From assembly GCA_947462335.1 (NCBI GenBank), contig OX381707.1:68051740-68115739 (forward strand): a stretch of DNA of 64,000 bases, in the 5' to 3' direction. This document shows, one piece after another, positions 13,006-24,113 of the stretch; the stretch's first letter is position 1, and every line of letters begins with the position of its first letter. The DNA is from Harmothoe impar (lineage: Eukaryota > Annelida > Polychaeta > Phyllodocida > Polynoidae). Under the pieces are notes generated by a model. It ran no database searches. It was not told where the DNA came from and saw nothing but the letters and a program-made list of their open reading frames with translations. The translations under genes were made by a program, and so were the position numbers.

Positions 13006-14217
13006 AGAATCCACAATTTTTCAAAACTTTTTTCTCTAGTGAAAAATTCATATTCCATAATGTCTTAGCTTTAAATTGGTATCAAAACGTTTTTTGTGTG
13101 CAATTTGGTCCTTAAATAAATGCCATTTAACTAAAAGATGTAGATGAACTTTAAAACTTTTTACCTATTCTTCATGACTGGAGCTATAGTTTGTGACGAC
13201 TATTCACCAATACATTTTTCCTATGCTCCAAAAACTTCAGGCCTGAGTCAAATTATCGCTTATGATTCGCCAATTTCTCTCCGGATTTGATATGAATCGT
13301 ATTCCCAACAATAAAAGCTCTCTGTGGGTCTGAACAACATGTAAATGGAGTGATTATTTAGCTTTTTAATCGGGAAAACATTCACTCAGAGCATCGGGTA
13401 GAAATAAGGTTTTAAGACAATAGTTTGTTCCAATACTCCAATGGCGGCCATCTGGCCTTGTTGCCGGAAGTGACTTTATGACCTAAGTAGGTCACTTTAT
13501 ACACTAGTTCCCTAGCAATCTCTCTCGCTATGGACCAAATTCACATTATAGACATAGCTACAGTGATGACTAGGATGTTGTGTAACGGGGGGGGGGGGTA
13601 TGTGTCTCTCCTTATGACAAACGTTATATCATCCATTTTATAGTGAGAATATGAGGTCACGTTAAGGTTGTGTAAGACTTTCATGTGAGTGCGTCACAAG
13701 GACATGATTGTAGGTACAGATATGTTACTGGTACTCATAACCAGCTTCGTATTTCCTGTCATTACCCAGTGTGCATCATTATTGACCGTCCGTACATAAC
13801 TAATTAGCCGTTAAGTCTCAGAGTGGAGCAAGATGCAGGGTGCAACAGGTCTCTCCTTTGAACAGTCCTGAGGATGAAGAGCTCGCTGTACGGTATCCAA
13901 GTGGGCACGATCCCAACTACTAACCACTTATTATAGCAAGTGCTCTAATCATGTGCTAAATGCTATGCTATGATGCGCTTACTAAGCATTCATAAGCACT
14001 TATTAGTGGCTTATTGTGCAACACATATTATCCACTAGTACTTCAAATAAGGGTTTCGATAGCTGACTAAATGTGTGCTAAATGTAACACTAGGCAGTAC
14101 CTATCAACAGTCCTGAGGATGAAGAACCCGTTGTGCGGTATATATGCACATGTTATACAAGGCCAATATAAGACCTTCTGTGGACTAAACACACTCAGAT
14201 TTTATACTACACAGACA

Positions 14218-14570
14218 AGAGCTATGACTGCCCAATACTACTCACATACACGTTATGACATTCCCTATACTTCTCACAGACACACATGATGACTTTCAAT
14301 ATGCTTCTCATACACATACACACACTATGACACACTATGGCTTTCCATTTACTATTTACATACACACATTATGACTTTCCCCATACTACTCACAGACACA
14401 CATTATGACTTTCCCCATACTACTCACAGACACACATTATGACTTTCCCCATACTACTCACAGACACACATTATGACTTTCACTATACTACTCACAGACA
14501 CACATTATGACTTTCACTATACTACTCACATACACACATTATGACTTTCACTATACTACATACCGTACCA
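14218..14570. repeat. minisatellite, ~33-35-bp units
   Basis: About ten tandem units containing ACACATTATGACTTTC and CTATACTACTCACAGACA. They share a core with the 6.2-kb array. Decayed units continue at intervals to about 16,060. Two copies of GTCCTGAGGATGAAGA (13,865 and 14,109) precede it. Confidence 0.9.
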
Positions 14571-17500
14571 TCACGATTTAACCCTGGTTTTAAAATGGGC
14601 ACGGTCTTATTTAAATACTGCATGTGGATGGAGGTGTCCTGAAATGTTTGATAAGGACTAAAATGGGATCATCTATAAGCATCTCCATTGCTAAATTGAA
14701 ATGTGTCCCGGCGCTATGCAGCAAAGTTGCAGTACAGAGGGTATGACATTTTCTATACCACTCACAGACACGAGTTATGACTTCCCCAATATACTACTTA
14801 AAGCAGCTACTCGAGCTCCAAGCATCGAATTTTAGATTATAATATGTCAACAATCTTCACAGACTCATATGTGGACGGGTTGATTTACAAATAATATGGG
14901 TGCTTCTTTCTATATGAAAATAGGCAAAATACCTCCTGTGAGAATAGCAGTCAACCAACTGTAAACGGGATAACATAACGATGTGCAGGATACCTACTCC
15001 CTGCTGCCTCCTATTGGGCTTGAGGTGAACTACCTCTCACTGTGCTCCTATTTATATGCAAAATGAAAGCATTATTCCCATCCACAACCATAAGGATTTC
15101 CATGTGTATTCATGCAGATTATACATTATATATACTTCCCTATTTATTTGTTGTATGTAGACCTCCACCAGAAGTGTGTACTGATTGCTCTAAGTGTACT
15201 AGCCACACAAGACTAAGCCATTTTAGTTCCATCTTCGACCACAAGAGGTCATATTGGCATTGGTCCCTGCAGAGATGGCTTTCCTTCCCGCCATAGATGG
15301 ATTAATATCTGTATTTCAGCCCATCCATTATGCTTTAGGGAGGTCTTATATGCTATGCTATTTTGCTCTGAAAAACAAATGATGGTCCTATAAATATTAA
15401 ATTCATGCTAGAGTTGGAGGAGGTCTGAGGAGGTCGATTTGCTGCTTTAAATAGACGCATTCAGTCTAGTTACAGACATATATGTATATATTATTACTTT
15501 TCTTATTCAACATGTGTATTTGCAAGGTAAGTTTGTGTGTTCAACCATCTGCACGTGTGTGTGTTTGTTTTGTATAACTTTCCTCTACTTTACAGGCATG
15601 TGTTATCATACCTTATCCTCTGCTACTTACAAACATAAGTTTATGACACCCACATTTCCCTACAATACTTACAGCTATCCATTACCTATATCTTCCCCTT
15701 CACTGCCTACAGTTTTCCTGTAGCACAACTAGCATGCATATACCTTTCCGTACATACTAGCACTAATTACATACATTAGTTATACATGTGTAGCCTCTCC
15801 TTATGTAAATTTTCCTGCACAGCTCAAGGCATGGGGTATATCTTTCACTGTATAACTCACATACCTTTTCATAAGACTGCCTTCAATACAATCACTCGTT
15901 GGTTATGCATTCTCGTATACTACATACATACGTAAGCTCAATACCGCCAGAGCATATCTACCTTTCCTTATACTACTTCCTTGCATTAATGGCTCACTTT
16001 CCCTATACTACTGACATAGAGATTGTACGTTAGTTTCCCTACACTACTAACAACCAGTAGTTCAATACTTTGATATCAGACGGCGCCACCATACCTGTAC
16101 AACCCCAGGACGGCCTGCTTCCACCGTATGCGCATGCTAACTAGGTCAGGAGACCCATATCCATATACCACGTTGTCACTGTTGTCCCTAGAGCCTCTTC
16201 TATTCACAGGTGACCAGAGTATTTCAGTACACCTGGGACATTCCCCGGAAGCTATATACAAACATCGCCATGCCACTCAAGGTAGGTGCTGTCTACTGGG
16301 GGTGTGCACTCTGCATAGAGTGCTCTGACACCATTGTTGGGTGCACTATGATCCACTAGAGGGTCTACCTCAGTATATAACAACAGTGTAAACAGAGGGG
16401 CTCAATGTCTAGGGCTTTGCTTGTTGGGACAGCAATGCAGAGATATTGATGTTATTCAGTGTAAAATCTAGTGGGCCTAGGGAAGAAGATAATATCGCAC
16501 ATTGATGCATATTAAATCCACATGGATACTATTAGTAATAAAACAATTTAGTCAGTTACTGTACAGTACTACAAATTATAACGTTTTATGTATATACTGT
16601 ATGGGGTACGTTTAATGACTGAATGTTAAACATAGACTTGACGATCAATTGCAGGGAGTACCATTCATAATTTCACCAGACCTGCTGCACGTTCTAGCAT
16701 CGGCCGGCCATGGAGATGAGATAAGTAAGTGGGTTAAGATACCTAGACATAGTTAACACACCAGAGGCCCCGCCCCCTTTCACACACATCCCATACATCA
16801 CTGTACACACTCTCACTCGGTCACTCAGAGCCATCATGGTGCCCTCTAGTGATGGACCAACACATCATCGGACCCTGGATTGGTTTATACATACGTTTTA
16901 ATCACAGTGGGTGTGAGTGTTAAAGGGAATCGCTGGTTCCTACACAATCACATAGACTACCTAATCAGCCGGGTCTTCCCTAAAGAGGAGTCATAAGGGA
17001 GACAGCCTGAACTCCCTTTGACTCTGTTTTCTTTCTCTGTGTGCTCTAATCTTGAAGTTCAATACATTGATCTTGTCTATCTGTCACATCACCCTCAAAA
17101 CTTAGTATAGTCCTTGGCTACACATGTTGCAAATTATCAAGTACAGTCGTTATTTATTTTATCTGAATAAAAACTTTATTTACAGAGCTTATAGATTATA
17201 CACATTATACTATAGGGGAATCATTTTCAATCTCGGAACGGACTTTGTTCTTGGCATAGTTATAATGGTATATGTGATTATGGTATATTACCGTAGATAA
17301 AGAGACACGGTTGGCTCTTATAAGCACCCGGGTCCCAAATAAGCACCGCTCTCGAATACGCGCCAGGGGTTCAACAGTCCTGAAGAAAAGTAAAGCACTG
17401 CATATCCTGGTGTCAAATAAGTGTCGGAACCGCAGAATAGGAGTGTTGATATCATTGAGCGCCCGGACGCTTATAAATACGAGGAAAATACGTTGTACTA

Positions 17501-17669
17501 TTAGTCCTATACACATCGGCTAATAGGGATCCTCCCTAAGTGAATTACATCATTCATATATTATTGGTTAAATATTTCCCTTCTGATATTTCTTTTTGCA
17601 ACGTGTCGTTTTTATCAGGCCACTATAGATTAGCTATAGTATTCTTTATATTAGCAATAGTAATGCAAT
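14571..17669. other. gene-free stretch with decayed minisatellite
   Basis: Scattered CTATACTACT units occur to 16,060. Near 17,293-17,500 lies a weak inverted-repeat element with CTTATAAGCACCCGG facing a near-complement around 17,460, probably a decayed MITE. No exon is supported. Confidence 0.4.
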
Positions 17670-17781
17670 AATGGCAGCTCGGGAAAGCACGCGTGAGGTA
17701 TATCTCGCAATAATGAACGAGGCGAAGCCGAGTTCATTATTAGCTAGATATACCTCACAAGTGCTTTCCCGAGCAGCCATT
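17670..17781. repeat. long hairpin with hyperstable GCGAAGC apex
   Basis: Arms of about 48 bp (left ...GCTCGGGAAAGCAC, right GTGCTTTCCCGAGC...) close on the core GAGGCGAAGCCGAG at 17,719-17,732, which contains GCGAAGC, a sequence known for forming an unusually stable DNA mini-hairpin. Just outside are AGTAATGCAATAA on the left and TTAATGCGTTTATACCAC on the right. Both outer sequences recur around the unrelated hairpin at 21.6 kb. Confidence 0.8.
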
Positions 17782-18359
17782 AATGCGTTTATACCACTAT
17801 TTCTTCAAATATATGAAATCATATCGTATAAGGCCTACCTTTTTCAATTGTCCATTTTGTCTCCCGGATCGACTGGCAGACTCGCCGAGCGCCATGCTTC
17901 TCCCAGCGGTACCAAAATATGTAGTGAATAACATCCAAATATGGGGAAATTACACCATGACAAGCGTAATCCTTCAATCCAGTACATATTTATGCCTCCT
18001 TCTTGATGATCCAGTGCAGTATTAGCCTTTTAATTGCGTAAATTCCTCATATTTCGACATTTTGTGAGGGGTGCCAGCCTGATTAGATTTGTAAACAGCG
18101 GGACGCGTCCGATCACGTGACCGACTGACGCGACCGACTGACCTAGTTTCCGCGGTGGCTTCGATCAGCTGATCGTCCTCCGCCCGCTGCCAGCATGTAC
18201 AAAATGTCGAATTATGAGGATTTTACGCTATTAAAAGTCTATTTCTGCACGGGAACATCAAGAAGGATATCTATACATGTACTGGATTGAAGGAATAAGC
18301 GTGACATGCTCTAATTTCCCCATATTTGGATGTTATTCAACACACATTGACCAGACGAT

Positions 18360-18645
18360 GAACGAGATCATGGCGACAAGGTAATCAAATCTAAGGTTTC
18401 ATCTCCGCATTATTGTCAAGCCCCCGTGGCGCTGTGGCTTTGCTGCTCGCTTATGGCGTGCGCGGTCCGGGTTCGAATCCCGGACGAAATTCGTAGCCAG
18501 AATGGCTATGGCTATCTTTCATTACCTTGTTAAAATATATAGAAGCGTCTTGGTGTAAAAAATAAATTCTGAGCGTGCGTATATCCTGAGATAACCGAAC
18601 GGCAAATATCCACTCTCGGCACGGGAAATGCCAGAATCGTGGTAT
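18360..18645 (+). mobile_element. tRNA-derived SINE, copy 1
   Basis: The tRNA-like head at 18,420-18,490 has a perfect box B, GGTTCGAATCCCGG, and a plausible box A about 40 bp upstream. The tRNA-unrelated body includes GAGCGTGCGTATATCCTGAG and CACTCTCGGCACGGGAA. Copy 2 (21,826-22,112) matches along this whole span and also in sequence just 5' of the head (CATGGCGACAAGGTAA), so the family is longer than the tRNA part. It is most likely a Pol III pseudogene repeat, not a functional tRNA gene. Confidence 0.75.
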
Positions 18646-21467
18646 AATATACTGATATTCAACAAGCTGAATGAATTGGCTGAACAAAAGAAAGAAAAAC
18701 TAAAGTACCCTTTGCCATTAACCACATGTAAGGAGAGAAAGAGGTATACCCGCATCACTATAATGAATTAGATATAATTTGTTACACCCTCTCTTAATTT
18801 AAATGCCTTTGATATAATGCCCCTATTGTAACCATGGTTCATGTATAAACTATACCAATAGGAATACCAATGACCTTCCCTCTTAAGCTCATTTGTCGGC
18901 AGTTATGGCCGTCATCATACCCTCATAGGGAGACTTCTTCCCGGTCGTATAGCTGGTTATTACCACTTGATGTATTTTGAGGAGCTAAAAGTTGTAGTAC
19001 ACTGTCAGATTCAACTAAATAGACCGACACAATAACGGATCTGCCTGAGTGGTAGGGTAAAGTGGATAGGTGCCATATATAGGAAGATAATTGCATCATG
19101 TTATGTCTCAGTTCAAGTAGGGGAAACTCTACCAGCCTCCATATATAGAGAAAGATCGTGACCAACCGCCAATGAATTCATTAAACCTCCACTCTTAGCA
19201 CTAACATGCTATTTGTTATGTGCCTAGAATAGTACTAGAAATACCTCCACCCTTGGTTAGAGTGCCACTTGAATGTGTGTCACCAAGGGGTTAAGAAGTG
19301 TAACAAAGGGGTTATTTGCTTGCTATGGTGTGTCGATGCACTAAATAGAGCAATGGTTGTGGGTGTGGGAATCTCCACTTTCACCTCCTCCTACTACATT
19401 ACACACCCTAGTCTCTCCTCATTGGCTTTGTCGTAAAATGTTTTATTTTGCCCCCTTGTTAGAACCAGAATGTTTTAGGGGCCTCTAACATATTGCAATC
19501 AATATTAACTGCATCATGTTTACCTCTGACTACATTTCATTTAACTGGTGAAACAAACTTTAAGTGAATTGTAATGATTGACATGAAAACCATATGCTAC
19601 TGACTGTGATTCTGTTCAATGAAAACACATTCAAACAAAAATAAATCTATAAGAATTATGACAAAATAACTACGACATGCATGAAATAGCTATAAGGGAA
19701 AGAGAGCATCCGGGGGTCTATCCATTTTAGGGCCGCATAGTGCTTTAGAGTATTGTGCCCTTGGTTATCATGGTGTATGATTTAATATCATTCAAGTATC
19801 ATGCTAACCCGACGTATGGTACACTCCAAAAGGTCGACATGATGCATGTAGCACTGGCGAGCTATTCGACTGGGCCGCATTCATGAATCATGATGACCAA
19901 GGACTCAGTGCATTAAAGCACCATGTGGCCCTTAAAGGGTTAGGCATAAATTATATCTGGCATTGTTTATAAACATAGCCGTCCTCTAACATGACCCAAC
20001 TGCTTGGCACAGGCCCCAGTCTCCATTTTTTTGTGTTTCGCGTAAAAGTATAGGCCCAGAAAACCCTCACTTATGTTTGGGATTGGCCGGCACGAGAGTA
20101 TAGGAAGATGGCCGGGTGCGGTCTTGTAGTCTTTGGGGTCTAAATGTGATATCCTCTTTGACAACGTTTAGAATTCTGGTCGCTCATATTTATTGTAGTA
20201 GTTCGCATGTATCAAAATGCACAGATACCCTGGATTGAATGTGGACTTTAGGCTTTGTTTGGGACCAGGAAGTTTGGTATGCCCTTTTGATCACTACTAC
20301 AAAAGGTCTTTGGACGGGAAGGGATATATTACACATGGTTCCACATGGTCCATAGACACAGGGATCGGCAACACAACACTGTGATTTAACTCTTTAAGTG
20401 CCGCGTAGTGCTTTAATTAATGCACTATGCCCTTTGTCGTCATAATGAATAAATGCAGCGCTGGTGAGTAGTGTGCATGCAGTGCTGCATTCATGCTTCG
20501 TGAGGACTGTATGGGCTGATACACTTCCATGGGGTCGGCAAAATACATAAATGCAGCCCTGGTGAGTAAACTTACCAGGGCTGCATTCATACATCATGAC
20601 AACGACCTATCAAACCTCTATGCGATCCTTGATGCGTTTTTTCACTTGTGAGTTATTTAAATTTTGTTTTTTGAATGAAGGAATTGAGACTAGCATTTGA
20701 CGCACTAATTAACCTCAAGATGTCATCGATAAGAGTCGGGGGGTTCAATACGACGACAGGGGGGAGTGGGGGTTGTAAGATTGTCTGGTAATTGATGGCG
20801 TCACTTGTATTGACCCCAAAGTATACAACCAGGTTTGGCCAGGACCCACTGAATAGTAATATTAGAGATATTAGTACCAGGAGATGTGATGCTGCAGGTT
20901 GGTTAAGGGCTCATAGTGTACATCTACAACGATTCAACAATGTGTGTCACATAGACTGGCACATAGATGGAACTCATTTACCATAATATATCCTTGAGAT
21001 GCTCTGCCTCTTTTAAAAATGAGATTAACCCCTAGTATTCCTCTACAGAATCTTGATACATGTATGATTAGCAAACCTGCTGCTGACCCGAGCTAGAAAA
21101 CAATTGATTGAATTGAAGTAAGGACATCTGTTACTTGTAAGCTCAGTAGCTGACTAGGTTGTCACAGATGACCAAAGTAGCATTCACATGGGCATCATTT
21201 TGTTATTTTCTAGAGGACTATACTTTGTATGGTCGCAGTTTATTCATTGGGGTCTTGAAAAATCAAGTTTCTGAGAGCGTGTACAAAATGCATCCTTTGT
21301 ACCTGATTTTTCTGGGTATGAACCAGTTCCATAGCATAACCCCTTGTATACCCACTATGTAATAGATATCCCCGAGTAACTGCGTAACTCTACCGTGGTT
21401 ATGTCAGGGTATGTGAAATATGGATGTGAAGTCCTTTGTCTTTGCTGTCCATCGTGGGTTAAGTAAT
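18646..21467. other. gene-free stretch with dispersed repeats
   Basis: Members of the CCCTTTAAGGGCC / GCATCATG family lie at about 19,728-19,945 and 20,390-20,610. No exon is supported. Confidence 0.45.
20390..20610. repeat. dispersed palindromic repeat (GCAGCCCTGGTGAGT family)
   Basis: AATGCAGCCCTGGTGAGT faces ACCAGGGCTGCATT across a few bases, with a CTTTAAGTGCCGCGTAG leader. Similar copies occur near 8.7, 19.7, 24.0, 29.75, 48.2, 53.25, 55.4-55.75, 57.1-57.35 and 58.1 kb, which makes this the most numerous repeat of the window. Confidence 0.75.
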
Positions 21468-21570
21468 AGTTAGACTATGGTTATGAAAGGGTAAATAGGA
21501 TTAAACCACAGCGGAGGGGTAAGACAAAGGAATTCACACCTTGGTTATGTCTACTTAGTGATGCAATAAC

Positions 21571-21660
21571 AGGTGGGGACAGAGGCACGAGTTCGCTATA
21601 GCGCTAGATATTGCACGACGCCGAAGGCGCTATAGCGAACGAGTGCCCCTGTACCCACCT
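21571..21660. repeat. hairpin with GCCGAAGGC apex
   Basis: The arms AGGTGGGGACAGAGGCACGA and TTCGCTATAGCGC pair with the right side (GCGCTATAGCGAACGAGTGC then CCCACCT). The apex GCCGAAGGC (21,620-21,628) is a GAA-triloop stem. The flanks match those of the 17.7-kb hairpin although the arms do not. Confidence 0.75.
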
Positions 21661-21825
21661 TTTAATGCATTTATACCACTATTTCTCCAAATATATGGAT
21701 ATTATATCGTATTAGGCCGACTGTGGGGGTCCAAGTCAGGGTTCAGGAGGTACCGCCTCCCCCACCAGTCTACTCCCACCCTCCTGTACCCACAATGTGT
21801 TAGGTGTAGCATACAGTCCAGGTGA

Positions 21826-22112
21826 ACGAGACCATGGCGACAAGGTAAGCAAAGCTAAGGTTTCATCTTCACATATTGTCCAGCCCTCGTGGCGCTGGGG
21901 GTTAGGCACTCGCCGGTGGCGTGTGCGGCCCCAGGTTCGATTCCCGGACAAAATCCGTAGCCAAAATGGCTATGCCTATCTTTCATTACCTTGTTAAAAT
22001 ATATAACAGGGTCTTGCACTCGAAAAAGAATTCTGAGCGTGCGTATATCCTGAGATAACAGCACGGCAATTATCCACTCTCGGCACGGGAAACACCAGAA
22101 TCGTGGTATAAA
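21826..22112 (+). mobile_element. tRNA-derived SINE, copy 2
   Basis: Box B is GGTTCGATTCCCGG. The body matches the 18.36-18.65-kb copy through GAGCGTGCGTATATCCTGAG to GAATCGTGGTATA. The tRNA head has diverged. Confidence 0.75.
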
Positions 22113-22323
22113 CTCACATAACCTTACTGCCGTGGTTTAAAATAGATAGACAATGGTTATGAAAAGGTATGTAAATTAACCACAGCTAGCTGGTAGGGCG
22201 ACTTGGGCTTCACCCTCGTCTGGCCCCACCAGCAAGCTGTGGTTAATTCTACATACCTTTTCATAACCATAGTCTATCTATTACTTAACCACAGCTTTAT
22301 AAGCTAGAAGGTTATGTGAGTCT
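22111..22323. repeat. ~210-bp palindrome
   Basis: The left arm starts ACTCACATAACCTT and contains TGGTTATGAAAAGGTATGT. The right arm is its near-complement and ends AAGGTTATGTGAGT. The loop is the GGGCGACTTGGGCTTCACCC region. Confidence 0.85.
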
Positions 22324-22655
22324 AAGTAGACATAACCAAGGTGTGAATTCCTTTGTCTTACCCCTCCGCTGTGGTTTAATCCTATTTACCCTTTCATAAC
22401 CATAGTCTAACTATTACATACCTACTAGAGTGGATATACATTGGGGTATATATCCTTCGCTGTTTCCTTTTCTCATAGACAATAATAACTTTTGACATTC
22501 AGGAAGCTGACGTGAAAACTACCCAGCCTTTACATGGATTCCAGATAATGGTTTGGGAAAGGAGTCGCCTAATGCAATTATCCTGTACCATGCCCAGCAT
22601 AGGGAATTCGCAGATAGTTCTCAGTCACATTCTTTAGGTCTGAGATGGGTGAGTG

Positions 22656-23450
22656 CCCAGGTAAAAAAATACCATGGTAAAGATCATGGTGTACCATGGT
22701 TAACCATGATTTATCATGATTTACCATAATATATCATAGTTTACTATGCTATTTTGTAGTATTTGTAACTATGATCTACTATAATATACCATGAGATACT
22801 CTGATTTCACTTATGCTATACCTTCTGAAGTTTGGCCCATGATATACAATGATTATAGGGTCCTGGTTTACCATAGTTTATCATTGTATACCATGATATT
22901 CCGTACCTACCATGGTATATCAAGATTTATGTTACTGATGTTTATTATAGTATAATTATTGAATGATAAACCATGATCTCTACACTCCAGTATACTGTGA
23001 TATACTATAGTATACCTGAGTATTTATTCCCTTCAAAAGAACTATGAAATACCATAGTATATACCTACTATAGTATATGACAATTTCTTTGGATGATGAT
23101 ATACCAACCTCTGGGATAATAACTTTAATATGATATACTACAGTATACTATGGTATTTACTTACACGGATAAAACTATGCTATACCATAGTTTGTATTTA
23201 CTCTAGTATACCATAGTCCCTTTGTATGATGGTATACTATTATTTTCCGATGAGAGTTTACTATGAAACTTTACAATAGCAAGGTATCAGTTCTCAGCCT
23301 ATGTCCCCCAATTTCCGATATGATATTTTTTGTTTACTCTAATATCACTTTGTTCATTTCAATAAGCACTATGATTCTGGTATCACGGTTTACTATGATA
23401 TATCATAGTTTACAATCAGTTCACTGCGGTGGTTCTTTACTAAGATTATT
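22656..23450. repeat. left subterminal repeat region
   Basis: After the terminal repeat come dozens of variants of TACCATGGT, CATAGTTTAC and ACCATAGTATA in both orientations, many of them palindromes. The same kind of array occupies the right end (50,960-51,445). In plant CACTA elements such repeats are binding sites for the element's accessory protein. Confidence 0.85.
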
Positions 23451-24113
23451 AGAGTATATTAAAGAGGGTATTCTTATTTTCATAATTTCATGTTGCAGAT
23501 ATGCACATGCTTTACCTTCGTGCAGGGTAATCTATGGGTCAGAATAGCCTCATGTGTGCAAAACAAGGGAAATGACAACAAAAGATCAGAAATCATGTTC
23601 AAATGTTTTATTATGTGCTGAGTCGGTTGGATATCCTGACCATCTGACACCTGTGCTGCACACATCCACCTGTCACTCTTGGTGCATGTTTGGCAATTAT
23701 AGAGACTGAGTAAACTGCAAAGTCCTGCTCTCCTGGTCAATATAACACTGCAATCCCAACAATGGATTACCATTAATTACCATAAACTTGGTACGCATAA
23801 TTATATACACTCATCTATCAAATTCGCCCCATATGCCATACACATGCTGTTGCTTGGTTTAAGAACAGTGGTTGGTTCATGCTCACGGAGGTAATCCACA
23901 TATTTTGTTCTTGCAACAACCTATAGACCCCATACAATAACATGCCACACACTCAAAAGTATATTGCTACCATTAACCCTTTAAGGGCCTTTCGTGCTTT
24001 AATTTGTCCTTGGTCATCATGAAGCCTGAATGTGACCCTGGCAGGTATCTCACCAATGCTGCATTCATGCATCATTCTAAATATAGCATATGCACTATCC
24101 ACCCCTTATAGAT

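Larger units (their letters stand above)
21468..22415. mobile_element. composite inverted-repeat element with nested insertions
   Basis: A block at 21,468-21,556 (TTAGACTATGGTTATGAAAG ... TGGTTATGTCTACTTAG) is the reverse complement of 22,321-22,415. Between them lie a hairpin (21,571-21,660), a SINE copy (21,826-22,112) and a second palindrome (22,111-22,323) built from the same TGGTTATGAAAAGGTATGT blocks. It looks like a MITE-like element that received other repeats. Confidence 0.65.

Noticed and set aside
18420..18490. tRNA gene
   Set aside because: Box B is perfect, but the sequence is one of two dispersed copies with a long unrelated tail and an imperfect acceptor stem. It is a SINE head.
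23100..23480. CRISPR-like or operator array of short palindromes
   Set aside because: Spacing is irregular, there are no spacers, and the context is the end of a transposon. These are subterminal repeats.
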